Shown: in pieces, positions 26,539 through 36,089 of the stretch
How the letters are laid out: each line of letters opens with the position of its first letter
Position numbering within the stretch: the first letter of the stretch is position 1
DNA from: an uncultured Lachnospiraceae bacterium
GTDB taxonomy: Bacteria > Bacillota > Clostridia > Lachnospirales > Lachnospiraceae
Direction of reading: 5' to 3'
Length of the DNA: 64,000 nt
Assembly (NCBI GenBank): GCA_946631295.1
Contig: CAMOZY010000005.1
Coordinates: 1 to 64,000, forward strand
Program-made: the position numbers and the translations under genes
Notes under the pieces: generated by a model
What the model was told of the DNA's origin: nothing
The model's input: the letters and a program-made list of their open reading frames with translations, nothing else
The model's database searches: none

Positions 26539-28935
26539 ATGATCCGTCACATATATGATGATGCATGGGTTCTTGATACTCCCGGTACGACGTATGCATT
26601 CCGAGTGCTGCCGACAGGGCAGTGTGAGCATCTGTATTACGGAAAGCATATCAGGATCACTGAGGGCGAAGGCTCTCTGGATGCCCTTATCGAAAAGCAT
26701 GCCTTCGCTCCGGGCAATACATGCATATATGATAATGATCATGCAGGATACTCACTTGAAGATATGAGACTCGAGATGAGTTCTTATGGGAAGGGTGATC
26801 TCAGGGATCCGTTCATGGACATGGTATTTGCTGATGGGTCTTCCACATGTGATTTTGTATATGAAAAGTATGAGATAAATGATGAGCAGCCTGCTTCCGA
26901 TACTCTTCCGGTTTCATATGATGAGAACGGAAAGTGTGAACATCTTTGCATCACTTATGTTGAAAAAGTAAAAAAAGTAAAACTTCATCTTCACTATTAT
27001 GTCTATGAAGACTGCGACTGTATTTGCAGGATGAGCGTTTTTGAAAACACTTCGGATTCGTATGTTTCTCTGAAAAAACTCATGAGCGCACAGATCGATC
27101 TCGATATGCCTGGTTATGTCTTTACCACTTTTGGCGGAGCATGGGCGAGGGAAATGCAGAGATCTTCCGTGATGCTCTCGCGCGGTAAGTATGTATCATC
27201 ATCAAGAAGCGGTGAATCCTCTCACAGAGCCAATCCTTTTGTCATGCTTCATCCTCAGGATACTTCCGAAGATTACGGAAACGTGTACGGATTCAATCTG
27301 ATCTACAGCGGAAATCACAGCGAATCTGCAGAAGTCAGTCCTTTCGGAAAAACCAGATTCCTTACCGGGATCAATCCCGACGGCTTTGAATTTAAGATAG
27401 CTCCCGGTGATAAATTCGAAGCCCCCGAAGCTGTAATGACCTATTCCTGCCGGGGCTTCAATGGCATGAGCCACAATATGCACAGGTTTGTCAGAGAACA
27501 TATAGTAAGAGGCGCCTGGAAGAAAAAGGAAAGACCTGTCCTTCTCAACAGCTGGGAAGCAGCATACTTTGACATTAACGAATCCAAACTCGTCAAGCTC
27601 GCAAAAGCTGGAAAAGATGCGGGAATGGAACTCTTTGTCATGGATGACGGATGGTTTGGCGAAAGAAATGATGATCACACAAGTCTTGGCGACTGGGATG
27701 TGAATAAGAAAAAACTTCCCGGCGGACTTAAAAGTCTGACTGATAAGATAACCGGACTTGGCATGGGATTCGGTATCTGGGTAGAACCTGAGATGGTGTG
27801 TGTAAGATCCGGGCTTTACGAGGCACATCCCGAATGGGTTATAGAGATTCCGGGAAGAGAACATTCCGAGGGCAGGAATCAGAGAATACTTGATCTTGCC
27901 AATCCGGAAGTGTGTGAATACATCACGGAAAAAATGAGCGAGGTATTTTCTTCTGCTGATATCTCCTATGTCAAGTGGGATATGAACAGGACATTTACGG
28001 ATGTTTATTCCAAATATCTTCCATCTGACAGACAGGGTGAAGTGTTCCACAGATATATATGCGGACTTTACTCCGTGATGAAGAAACTTACGGAGAAATT
28101 TCCGGATATTCTTTTCGAAGGATGTGCATCCGGAGGAAACAGATTTGACCTCGGAATACTGAGTTACTTTCCACAGATCTGGGCAAGCGATGATACCGAT
28201 CCTCTTTGCAGGGCGGCAATACAGACAGGCTATAGCTACGGATATCCACAGTCGGTATTTTCCGCGCATGTATCAGCAAGCCCCAATCATCAGACACTTC
28301 GTGAGACATCTCTTGAGACAAGGTTTAATGTTGCGGCATTTGGTGTGTTCGGGTACGAATGCAATCTGTGCGACATGAATAAAGAGGATATCGCATCGGT
28401 CAAAGCCCAGGTGGAACTTTATAAGAAATGGCGGAAGATTCTTCAGTTCGGTGAGTTTTACCGCGGAAGGAGCGGGGGATATCTTCCTGTTAACGGTGTA
28501 TCATCAGATACTTCATCAGCAGGCAATCTGACTGAATGGACCGTTGTTTCGGAGGATAAGAAAAAAGCAGTCGGGTTCCTGATGCAAAAGCTCGTGGTTC
28601 CTAATTCGCAGTTCCATACTTTTTATGCGAAGGGACTTTCTGCTGATGAGATATATCATTTTTATAACCGCATGCTCAAGATAGATGTGCGTGAATTCGG
28701 AGATCTGGTAAATACTGTCTCTCCCATCCATCTGAAACAGGACGGAGTTTTAGTGGACGTGATCGCAAAATTTGTTAAAATGGATACGGAGTGCGAAGAT
28801 CTTAAGGCATCCGGTGATGCACTGATGTATTCCGGAGTTCATCTTAAGCAGGCATTCGGCGGGACCGGTTTTAATTCCGAGGTCCGTCACTTCCCGGATT
28901 TTGCATCAAGAATATATTTTATGGAACAGGAATGA
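26539..28935 (+). CDS. Alpha-galactosidase, GH36
   Basis: The 798-residue enzyme hydrolyses terminal alpha-galactose from melibiose or raffinose-type sugars. It has the GH36 order: N-terminal beta-sandwich (about 1-330), TIM barrel (330-660) and C-terminal beta domain. Key motifs are VLLNSWEAAYFDI, FVMDDGWFGERNDD, GFGIWVEPEMV, YVKWDMNR with nucleophile Asp481, FEGCASGGNRFD and ASDDTDPLCR with acid/base Asp551. No signal peptide is visible. AAGGAGG precedes the ATG. It overlaps the next gene by 4 bases (ATGA), so the two are translationally coupled. Confidence 0.94.
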   Translation: MIRHIYDDAWVLDTPGTTYAFRVLPTGQCEHLYYGKHIRITEGEGSLDALIEKHAFAPGNTCIYDNDHAGYSLEDMRLEMSSYGKGDLRDPFMDMVFADGSSTCDFVYEKYEINDEQPASDTLPVSYDENGKCEHLCITYVEKVKKVKLHLHYYVYEDCDCICRMSVFENTSDSYVSLKKLMSAQIDLDMPGYVFTTFGGAWAREMQRSSVMLSRGKYVSSSRSGESSHRANPFVMLHPQDTSEDYGNVYGFNLIYSGNHSESAEVSPFGKTRFLTGINPDGFEFKIAPGDKFEAPEAVMTYSCRGFNGMSHNMHRFVREHIVRGAWKKKERPVLLNSWEAAYFDINESKLVKLAKAGKDAGMELFVMDDGWFGERNDDHTSLGDWDVNKKKLPGGLKSLTDKITGLGMGFGIWVEPEMVCVRSGLYEAHPEWVIEIPGREHSEGRNQRILDLANPEVCEYITEKMSEVFSSADISYVKWDMNRTFTDVYSKYLPSDRQGEVFHRYICGLYSVMKKLTEKFPDILFEGCASGGNRFDLGILSYFPQIWASDDTDPLCRAAIQTGYSYGYPQSVFSAHVSASPNHQTLRETSLETRFNVAAFGVFGYECNLCDMNKEDIASVKAQVELYKKWRKILQFGEFYRGRSGGYLPVNGVSSDTSSAGNLTEWTVVSEDKKKAVGFLMQKLVVPNSQFHTFYAKGLSADEIYHFYNRMLKIDVREFGDLVNTVSPIHLKQDGVLVDVIAKFVKMDTECEDLKASGDALMYSGVHLKQAFGGTGFNSEVRHFPDFASRIYFMEQE

Positions 28936-30551
28936 TGAATATCTTTAAAAAGAATAATAAGCTCCTAACCGTAATGACGGCAGTTATCATGACTGCCGCC
29001 CTTTCTGCATGTTCACTTCAGATGAACAGGCTTAATGATGAAAAGCCTCTTTATTCGTCCGATGACAGCTACAGAACAGTATACGAGATTTTTGTATACT
29101 CCTTCTGCGATTCAGATGGTGATGGTATCGGTGATCTGCAGGGCGTGATCAGCAGGCTTGATTATATTGAAGATCTCGGTTTTGATGCGATATGGCTGAG
29201 CCCGATATGTCCTTCACCCACATATCATAAATATGATGTCACTGATTATAAGGCTGTTGATCCTGAGTATGGTGATCTTTCGGACTATGAAGCTCTTATA
29301 GCGGAATGTCATGCAAGAAATATACGCGTGTACAACGATACGGTCATGAACCATTCATCATCCGAACACCCCTGGTTTAAGGAGGCGTGCGACTATCTGA
29401 GATCCCTTGCTCCCGGTGAAGAACCTGATGCATCTGCATGCAGGTATCTGGAATATTACAATTTTACCGATAAGGAGTCCGGAGGATACAGCAGAGTCCT
29501 TGGAACTGATTGGTTCTATGAGGCGAGATTCTGGAGCGGAATGCCGGATCTTAATCTTGATTCTCCTCTTGTAAGGGCAGAATTCAGGGATATTGCCGCA
29601 TTCTGGCTTGATGAAGGATGTGACGGTTTCAGAATGGATGCAGTAACCTCATACTATACAGGTGATAAGAACATGAGCATCGAGGCGCTCGGAAGATTTG
29701 TCAGCGACGTTAAGGAACTTGATCCTGATGCTTACATAGTATGTGAGGGCTGGTCTTCACAGGCGGATTATTCGGAATATTATGCAAGCGGCGCTGACAG
29801 TATGTTTGATTTTGAGTTTGCGGATTCCGACGGTATCATCGCAAATACCCTCAGAGGTTCATGTACTGCTGAAAGATATGTCTCTACCCAGCTTGCAGAA
29901 CAGGGATTATATGCTTCTTTTAATCCGGACTATATCAACGCTCCCTTTTATACCAATCATGATATGGGACGCAGTGCCGGATATTATGCAGGAGAATATG
30001 CAGACGCAAGAGTCAAGATGGCAGGAGCACTCAACCTTCTGATGAGTGGCACCGCATATGTGTATTACGGTGAGGAACTCGGTATGAAGGGCTCCGGTAA
30101 GGATGAGAATAAAAGAGCTCCCATGCAGTGGTCTTCGGATCCGGATGCAACAGGTATGTGCAGCGGTCCTGCCGGCATGGATAATATCTCTATGAAATAC
30201 GGATCATATGAAGATCAGGTGAAGGATGAGAATTCGGTATATAATTACTACAGGGAGGCAATCAGACTCAGAAGGATCTTCCCTGCGATAGCAAGAGGGG
30301 ACATTGCAGCGATACTGCATTCCGATGCGGGATGTGCGGTATATATCAAGGTGGCAGAGGGCTGTGATCCTGTGATGATCGCAATCAATACATCCTCTGA
30401 AGAGGTGACTGTGAAAATTCCGGAAATGTATTGCGATTATTCACTTCTTGCTGGAACGCTTAATACATCATCCGACAAGATCACCTACAGATCCGGGACA
30501 CTGACACTTCCTGCATATGACGTTGCTGTCATTACAAAAGATCAGAAGTGA
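28932..30551 (+). CDS. Lipoprotein alpha-amylase-family enzyme, GH13
   Basis: The 539-residue protein starts with a lipoprotein signal peptide and lipobox LSAC (Cys near residue 27), so it should be anchored outside the membrane, unlike the other glycosidases here. The four GH13 regions are clear: NDTVMNHSS, GCDGFRMDAVTSY with the nucleophile Asp, VCEGWS with the acid/base Glu, and FYTNHDMGR. WLSPICPSPTYHKYDVTDY is the usual region before them. The subfamily is not certain; alpha-amylase or oligo-alpha-glucosidase are both possible. It could trim extracellular alpha-glucans to sugars taken up by the cell. It is coupled to GH36 by a 4-base overlap. Confidence 0.9.
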   Translation: MMNIFKKNNKLLTVMTAVIMTAALSACSLQMNRLNDEKPLYSSDDSYRTVYEIFVYSFCDSDGDGIGDLQGVISRLDYIEDLGFDAIWLSPICPSPTYHKYDVTDYKAVDPEYGDLSDYEALIAECHARNIRVYNDTVMNHSSSEHPWFKEACDYLRSLAPGEEPDASACRYLEYYNFTDKESGGYSRVLGTDWFYEARFWSGMPDLNLDSPLVRAEFRDIAAFWLDEGCDGFRMDAVTSYYTGDKNMSIEALGRFVSDVKELDPDAYIVCEGWSSQADYSEYYASGADSMFDFEFADSDGIIANTLRGSCTAERYVSTQLAEQGLYASFNPDYINAPFYTNHDMGRSAGYYAGEYADARVKMAGALNLLMSGTAYVYYGEELGMKGSGKDENKRAPMQWSSDPDATGMCSGPAGMDNISMKYGSYEDQVKDENSVYNYYREAIRLRRIFPAIARGDIAAILHSDAGCAVYIKVAEGCDPVMIAINTSSEEVTVKIPEMYCDYSLLAGTLNTSSDKITYRSGTLTLPAYDVAVITKDQK

Positions 30552-30587
30552 TATGAACTTTTTCTTATAAGGGAGAATGAAACAGAC

Positions 30588-31571
30588 ATGAAAATTTTTG
30601 CTTTTTCGTTAAGACCGTATGATGAGCAGGGATATTTTGAAGATATCTGCTCACGTATGGGAATTGAGTATGGCTTTACAAGTGAATATCCTTCGCTTGA
30701 TAATGCACACCTTGCGAAAGGCTATGATGCTCTTAGCATACTGACAAACACCATGGATCCGGCACTTCTTGACAGATTCAAAGAGCTGGGTATCAGATTT
30801 ATCTCGACACGAACCATCGGTTATGACCACATTGATAATGCCTATGCTCACAGCATCGGTATAAGGACAGCTTCGATATCATACGATCCTACAGGAGTGG
30901 CTGATTATTCGATCATGATGATGCTCATGGGACTTCGTAAGATCATGCCCATCATCGAAAGAGGCAATATCCAGGATTATTCACTTAAGGGAAAGCTCGG
31001 AAGACATATTCAGGACTGTACTGTAGGTATCATCGGAACCGGCAGGATCGGAACCAAAGTGATAGAGCATTTATCCGGATTTGGCTGTAAGATGCTCTGC
31101 TACGACATAAAGCAAAATGATGCCGCAGCAAAGTTTGCAACATATACCGATCTTGAAACCATCTATAGGACATGCGATATCATATCCCTTCACGTTCCCG
31201 GACTTGAGGATAATTACCATATGATCGGAGAAGACCAGATTGCTCTCATGAAGGACGGAGTAATGATCATTAACTGCGCAAGGGGAATGCTCATCGATAC
31301 CGGTGCAATGATCAAGGGACTCGAATCCGGCAAAATAGGCTTCGCAGGACTCGACACCATCGAAAACGAAGCAGGCCTTTACTACCTCGACAGAAAAGGT
31401 GACGTCCTCGACAATCACGACATGGCTGTCCTCAAATCCTTCCCCAACGTTCTCCTCACCTCCCACATGGCCTTTTACACAGATGTCGCCGTCCGTGAGA
31501 TGGTCGAACACTGCGTCGAAGGCATCCTTCAGATGGAAGCAGGAGAAGCTAATCCGTTTGAGATAAAGTAG
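30588..31571 (+). CDS. D-2-hydroxyacid dehydrogenase (D-lactate dehydrogenase-like)
   Basis: The 327-residue NAD-dependent enzyme reduces a 2-keto acid, probably pyruvate to D-lactate. The NAD-binding fold carries GTGRIGTKVIEHLSGFG (about 148-164) with an acidic residue after YD for NADH. The catalytic Arg is in NCARG, Glu in DTIENEAG and His in TSHMAFYT. FISTRTIGYDHID and DPTGVADYS are typical of the D-LdhA/VanH branch. No van genes are nearby, so a fermentative role after sugar breakdown is likelier. AAGGGAG precedes the ATG. The last 200 bases use many more C-ending codons than the rest. Confidence 0.88.
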   Translation: MKIFAFSLRPYDEQGYFEDICSRMGIEYGFTSEYPSLDNAHLAKGYDALSILTNTMDPALLDRFKELGIRFISTRTIGYDHIDNAYAHSIGIRTASISYDPTGVADYSIMMMLMGLRKIMPIIERGNIQDYSLKGKLGRHIQDCTVGIIGTGRIGTKVIEHLSGFGCKMLCYDIKQNDAAAKFATYTDLETIYRTCDIISLHVPGLEDNYHMIGEDQIALMKDGVMIINCARGMLIDTGAMIKGLESGKIGFAGLDTIENEAGLYYLDRKGDVLDNHDMAVLKSFPNVLLTSHMAFYTDVAVREMVEHCVEGILQMEAGEANPFEIK

Positions 31572-31579
31572 AATTAACA

Positions 31580-31785
31580 GGACTGCGATATGATAGTTAC
31601 ATAAGCGAACCTTGTGAACCCCGTCGGCACTTAGCGAATGCAAACGAAGTGAAGCATGAGCTTAGTACCGTTACGGGGTGAACCAGAGCCGAAAGGCGAG
31701 TGCTGGGCCTGCAAGTACATCCATGTACTTGCGGACAGGCCTTTGATACATCGTGTATCGCGTTGAAACTATCATGGCGCAGTCC
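31580..31785. repeat. 206-bp structured inverted-repeat element (MITE-like or structured RNA)
   Basis: The non-coding gap 31572-31795 is filled by a nested palindromic element. Outer arms GGACTGCG-AT-ATGATAGTT (31580-31598) and their complement (31767-31785) pair over 17 of 19 positions. Inside are ACCCCGT/ACGGGGT (31618-31624 with 31673-31679) continuing into a long arm with a tandem G-A/G-A internal loop (31636-31637 with 31658-31659), a GCC-GAAA-GGC tetraloop hairpin (31688-31697), a 15-bp GC-capped arm (31706-31720 with 31723-31741) and GATACA-TCG-TGTATC (31745-31759). It folds as a multi-arm junction. It may be a mobile MITE or an expressed RNA; no flanking target duplication is obvious. 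Confidence 0.65.
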
Positions 31786-31792
31786 GTAAATA
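31763..31792 (+). promoter_or_regulatory. Candidate promoter of umuC within the structured element
   Basis: TTGAAA (31763-31768), an 18-base spacer and TAAATA (31787-31792) place the expected start at about 31799, essentially on the umuC ATG at 31796. The gene has no SD. The -35 overlaps the right arm of the structured element, so the element may supply or control the promoter. Confidence 0.4.
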
Positions 31793-31795
31793 TTC

Positions 31796-33376
31796 ATGGA
31801 AAATTCAAATTCGGATAAACGAATATATTCAGACGATGGTCCGGGACGCCGGACCTTTATTGCCATTGACCTCAAATCCTTCTACGCCTCTGTCGAATGC
31901 ATGGAAAGAGGCCTTGATCCTCTTAAGACCAATCTCGTTGTCGCTGACCCTTCCCGTACGGAAAAAACCATATGCCTTGCCGTTTCACCTTCACTTAAGT
32001 CCTATGGCATCCCCGGCCGTGCGCGCCTTTTTGAGGTGGTGCAGAGAGTCAGGGAAGTAAACGCGGCAAGGAAGCGTGCTATAGGTGGGAAGTCTTTTAC
32101 GGGAAGTTCCTCCTTTGATCCGGATATAAAAAAGGACCCGTTTCTTGAACTCGGTTATGTCATAGCTCCTCCCAGAATGCGCCACTACATGGAATACAGC
32201 TCCAGGATAGTAAGCATATATCTCAGATATGTTGCCCCCGAGGATATGCATGTCTATTCGATCGATGAGGTTTTCATGGATGTAACACATTACCTCGGAA
32301 CATATAAAATGACCGCTCACGAACTTGCCATGAAGATGATCCGGGAAATACGTACCGAAACGGGCATTACAGCCACTGCCGGTATAGGTACCAATCTTTT
32401 CCTGTGCAAGGTGGCTATGGACATAGTTGCAAAGCATATACCCGCGGACAAGGACGGAGTGAGGATTGCGGAACTTGATGAAAGATCCTTCAGAGAGCAG
32501 CTCTGGGATCATAAACCGCTTACAGACTTCTGGCGCATAGGAAGGGGCACTGCCCGCAAGCTTGAAAAAAACGGAATGTACACTCTCGGAGATGTTGCGA
32601 GATGTTCGGTCGGAAGCAGAACCTCCCACTACAACGAGGATCTTCTCTATAAGCTTTTTGGCGTAAATGCAGAACTGATAATAGATCATGCATGGGGATA
32701 TGAGCCCTGCGAGATTTCGGATATAAAAGGCTATGTTCCCAAGGCTACCTCCATCTCAAGCGGGCAGGTACTTAAAACTCCTTATTCTGCAGAAAGCGGT
32801 ATTCTCATCATCAAGGAGATGGCCGAACAGCTTTCACTCGATCTGGTAAAAAAGGGACTTGTTACCGACCAGATAGTACTTTATGTCGGTTATGATGTGG
32901 AAAATGTTCTCGATAAGGACAGGATGAAGAATTATAACGGGGAGGTCATAAAGGATTATTACGGACGTCTTGTTCCCGCACCTGCCGGAGGAAGCATGAA
33001 CCTCGGACACTACACCTCTTCCACAAGGGCTATGGTGAATGCTGCGGCACAGCTTTATGAGCAGATCATCGACATGAACCTTCTCATCAGAAGAGTCAAT
33101 ATCGTGGCAAATCATACTCTCACGGAAGAAGAGGGGGCTTCGGAGGACAGAAAAGAGACCGAGTATGTCCAGCTTGATCTTTTCACGGATTACGAAGCTC
33201 TCGAAAAAGAAAGAGAAGCCGCTCTGACGAGCGAAAAAAAAGACAGGGCTCTTCAGGAGGCGGTTCTTAATATTCAGCAAAAATATGGAAAAAATGCTAT
33301 ACTTAAGGGCATGAATCTCGAGGAAGGCGCAATGACTGCCGAAAGAAACGGTCAGGTGGGAGGTCATAAGGCATGA
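31796..33376 (+). CDS. Y-family DNA polymerase (UmuC/DinB-like)
   Basis: The 526-residue translesion polymerase has the Y-family catalytic motifs FIAIDLKSFYASVEC (about 20-34) and YSIDEVFMDVT (about 153-163), the ATAGIGTNLFLCKVAMD palm segment, a helix-hairpin-helix region (FWRIGRGTARKLEKNGMYTLGD) and a little-finger domain. VQLDLF near residue 460 fits the beta-clamp-binding motif. The C-terminus is longer than in DinB and matches the Firmicutes UmuC-like group that is often paired with YolD proteins, as here (4-base overlap). No LexA box was found upstream. No SD precedes the ATG. Confidence 0.88.
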   Translation: MENSNSDKRIYSDDGPGRRTFIAIDLKSFYASVECMERGLDPLKTNLVVADPSRTEKTICLAVSPSLKSYGIPGRARLFEVVQRVREVNAARKRAIGGKSFTGSSSFDPDIKKDPFLELGYVIAPPRMRHYMEYSSRIVSIYLRYVAPEDMHVYSIDEVFMDVTHYLGTYKMTAHELAMKMIREIRTETGITATAGIGTNLFLCKVAMDIVAKHIPADKDGVRIAELDERSFREQLWDHKPLTDFWRIGRGTARKLEKNGMYTLGDVARCSVGSRTSHYNEDLLYKLFGVNAELIIDHAWGYEPCEISDIKGYVPKATSISSGQVLKTPYSAESGILIIKEMAEQLSLDLVKKGLVTDQIVLYVGYDVENVLDKDRMKNYNGEVIKDYYGRLVPAPAGGSMNLGHYTSSTRAMVNAAAQLYEQIIDMNLLIRRVNIVANHTLTEEEGASEDRKETEYVQLDLFTDYEALEKEREAALTSEKKDRALQEAVLNIQQKYGKNAILKGMNLEEGAMTAERNGQVGGHKA

Positions 33377-33582
33377 GCTCAAAATATGACGACATAATTG
33401 ATCTTCCCGTACATGAACCGGACCCTTCAAGGCATCCCAGGATGCCAAGGGAGGCTAGAGCCGCACAGTTTGGCGCTTTTGCAGCTCTTACAGGCTATTC
33501 CGAGATTGTGGAAGAAACTCAGGACTTTGTTTACAACCGTGTCATGAATGAAACGGAATTCGAAGATATAGAAGATATCTGA
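33373..33582 (+). CDS. YolD-like small protein
   Basis: The 69-residue protein has the YolD-like core: HPRMPREARAAQFGAFAALTGYSE followed by an acidic C-terminus. YolD-like proteins are commonly encoded next to UmuC-type polymerases in Firmicutes and are thought to modulate them. It overlaps the polymerase stop codon by 4 bases (ATGA), so the pair is co-translated. No catalytic motif is visible. Confidence 0.82.
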   Translation: MSSKYDDIIDLPVHEPDPSRHPRMPREARAAQFGAFAALTGYSEIVEETQDFVYNRVMNETEFEDIEDI

Positions 33583-33601
33583 CTTAAGGAGATATGAAAA
33601 A

Positions 33602-36040
33602 ATGGCAGCACCAAGAGGAAGACAGACACATGTTACCGGAGGAGGAAAGGGCGTACAGAGAAGAGGCTCAGGGCTTGGAACCGGTCCTGTAGGATCCGGA
33701 AGCTTTGGAGGAAGAAAGCCTTCATCAGGAGGCGGGAGCAGCTTCAGACCATCACTCAATCAGCCTCACTATTCGTCCGGAAATGGATATCCTTCCGGAA
33801 CTCCGCGCAGATCAGGCGGTGGTGGCGGCCTTCTCAGGATTGTCATTATTGTCGTGATACTTATCATATTTGCCGGCGGAGGACTTTCGGGACTCTTCGG
33901 ATCTTCGGGTTCTTCATCCGGAGGCGGATCTTTCCCTTCGCTTGGAAACGTTGCATCGCTTCTCGGAGGGGATTCTTCATCATATTTAGCGGGTGTTTCT
34001 TCAACTTCCGCGTCATGGGGAGCTGACAAGAATGTCGGGGTTTTAGACCGTTCAGTATCACCCGAAGCAAGGGACAGATATACTACGATCCTCGGCGATG
34101 GCAAGGATGTTGTTACCATCATGGTCTATATGTGCGGAACGGATCTTGAATCTAAATCCGGCATGGCAACAAACGACCTTATGGAGATGGCAGCGGCAAG
34201 CCTTTCCTCGAATGTAAATCTGATAGTCTATACCGGCGGATGCAGGGAATGGAAGAACAGTACCATTTCTTCATCGGTCAATCAGATCTACAGAGTTCTC
34301 GGAGACGGAGAGCTCGAATGCCTTGAGAGCGATATGGGAACGCCCTCAATGACAGATCCCGAGACACTTACCGGTTTTATCAAGTATGCTCATAACAGTT
34401 TTCCTGCAAACAGGAATATCCTTATTTTCTGGGATCATGGCGGCGGTTCTGTTTCAGGATACGGCTATGATGAAAAGAATCCGAAGTCAGGTTCGATGGA
34501 TCTTGCAGAGATAAGAAGTGCACTTAAGAACGCAGGCATTAAGTATGATTTTATCGGATTTGATGCTTGTCTCATGGGTACGGTTGAAACCGATCTTATG
34601 GCTGCTGAATTTGCCGATTATCTGATAGGCTCCGAGGAAACAGAGCCCGGAATAGGCTGGTATTATACCAACTGGCTTACATCTCTTTCGAAGAATACTT
34701 CAATGGAGACCATCGATCTTGGTAAGATCATAATCGATGATTTCATTGATACATGTGCAGCAAAATGTGCAGGACAGAAGACGACCCTGTCCCTTGTGGA
34801 TCTTGCAGAACTTCAGGAAACCATAGGTGATGATTTCAGGGAATTCTGCACCAGTACCCAGTCGCTTATCACTGGCGGTGAATATCAGACTGTTTCGAAT
34901 GCAAGAACAGGATCCAGGGAATTTGCGACAAGTTCCAGGATCGATCAGATAGATCTTGTCAATTTTGCGCAGCAGCTCGGAACCGATGAGGGAAGCGCTC
35001 TTGCGGGGACAATACTCTCTGCGGTGAAATATAACCGTACTTCCCAGACAATGACCAATGCATACGGTGTCTCGATATACTTCCCGTATAACAGCAAGTC
35101 TGCGAAGGTTAACCAGGCAATCGATACATATGAACAGATAGGTCTTGATGATGAATATTCGGACTGCATAAGGGAATTTGCAAGTCTTGAAGTGTCCGGA
35201 CAGAGCATTATGGGGTCACAGGTTCAGAGCCCTCTGTCTCTCCTTTCCGGAGATTCGGCTTCCACCGCATATGATGCGCTTTCATCACTTACTTCTTCAT
35301 CTGGAATGTCCGATATGCTCTCTCTGCTTTCATCACTGTCATCCGGTCTTTCTTCGGGAAGAGTCATGACGGATCAGCAGACAGCAGATTACATCTCGGA
35401 TAATCATTTTGATGCATCGGTCCTTTCCTGGAAAAAAGAGAAAGATGAATACTTTATCTCCATTTCGGATGAGCAGTGGCAGCTTTTGAACTGCGTGGAT
35501 CTTGCCATGTATTATGACGACGGAAGCGGATACGTGGATCTTGGTCTTGATAATATCTTCAACATTGACGGTAAGGGCAACCTAATTGCAAAGGTTGACG
35601 GCACATGGCTTTCCATAGAAGGACAGCCCGTTGCATATTATCACACCGACACCGTGGATGACGGTAAGAATTATACGATCACCGGTTACGTGCCCGCATA
35701 TCTGAATGATGTTCTCGTTAAGCTTGAGCTTGTTTTCGACAATGATTCTCCCTACGGTTATATCGCGGGAGCACGCCTTGACTATTCGGATACGGATAAT
35801 GAAACCGAGGCCAGAGGTCTTATTGAACTAAAGTCAGGCGACCGTATTGATTTTGTCTGTGATTACTATACCTATAACGGTGAGTATGAAGACAGCTATT
35901 ACCTCGGAGATACACTTGTTGTCTCTGATCCCGATAATATCGAGATAAGCAACACTTATGTGGGCGGGGACTACATCGCTCTTTACCGCCTGGTTGACAT
36001 ATATAACCAGGAATATTGGACTGAGGCGGTACCTCAGTGA
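33602..36040 (+). CDS. Clostripain-family (C11) cysteine peptidase, membrane-anchored
   Basis: The 812-residue protein opens with a Gly/Ser/Arg-rich low-complexity tract (1-75), then one transmembrane helix (about 79-95, LRIVIIVVILIIFAGG), a second Gly/Ser-rich linker, and the C11 peptidase domain from about 165. Catalytic His279 lies in FWDHGGG and Cys323 in GFDACLMGTVETDLMA. The region after 520 holds a Ser-rich linker and a beta-rich C-terminal domain. Clostripains cleave after basic residues; this one should act at the cell surface. AAGGAG is 10 bases before the ATG. It follows yolD by 19 bases but is probably functionally separate. Confidence 0.88.
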   Translation: MAAPRGRQTHVTGGGKGVQRRGSGLGTGPVGSGSFGGRKPSSGGGSSFRPSLNQPHYSSGNGYPSGTPRRSGGGGGLLRIVIIVVILIIFAGGGLSGLFGSSGSSSGGGSFPSLGNVASLLGGDSSSYLAGVSSTSASWGADKNVGVLDRSVSPEARDRYTTILGDGKDVVTIMVYMCGTDLESKSGMATNDLMEMAAASLSSNVNLIVYTGGCREWKNSTISSSVNQIYRVLGDGELECLESDMGTPSMTDPETLTGFIKYAHNSFPANRNILIFWDHGGGSVSGYGYDEKNPKSGSMDLAEIRSALKNAGIKYDFIGFDACLMGTVETDLMAAEFADYLIGSEETEPGIGWYYTNWLTSLSKNTSMETIDLGKIIIDDFIDTCAAKCAGQKTTLSLVDLAELQETIGDDFREFCTSTQSLITGGEYQTVSNARTGSREFATSSRIDQIDLVNFAQQLGTDEGSALAGTILSAVKYNRTSQTMTNAYGVSIYFPYNSKSAKVNQAIDTYEQIGLDDEYSDCIREFASLEVSGQSIMGSQVQSPLSLLSGDSASTAYDALSSLTSSSGMSDMLSLLSSLSSGLSSGRVMTDQQTADYISDNHFDASVLSWKKEKDEYFISISDEQWQLLNCVDLAMYYDDGSGYVDLGLDNIFNIDGKGNLIAKVDGTWLSIEGQPVAYYHTDTVDDGKNYTITGYVPAYLNDVLVKLELVFDNDSPYGYIAGARLDYSDTDNETEARGLIELKSGDRIDFVCDYYTYNGEYEDSYYLGDTLVVSDPDNIEISNTYVGGDYIALYRLVDIYNQEYWTEAVPQ

Positions 36041-36089
36041 TATACTGTATCAGGGGTTGGTACGAATAACATTTCGGAGGTTATTGAAC

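Noticed and set aside
30588-31571. VanH vancomycin-resistance dehydrogenase
   Set aside because: No vanA-type ligase, vanX or vanRS genes are nearby; a fermentation role fits better.
31601-31620. LexA box near GCGAACCTTGTGAACC
   Set aside because: The two GAAC copies are direct, not inverted, and the spacing is wrong.
31580-31785. Remnant of an insertion sequence with a transposase gene
   Set aside because: There is no ORF inside the element; only palindromic arms are present, so I call it MITE-like or RNA rather than an IS.
35958-36089. Longer DegV start upstream
   Set aside because: It would overlap the clostripain gene; GGAGG fits GTG 36090, which matches the start of the family.
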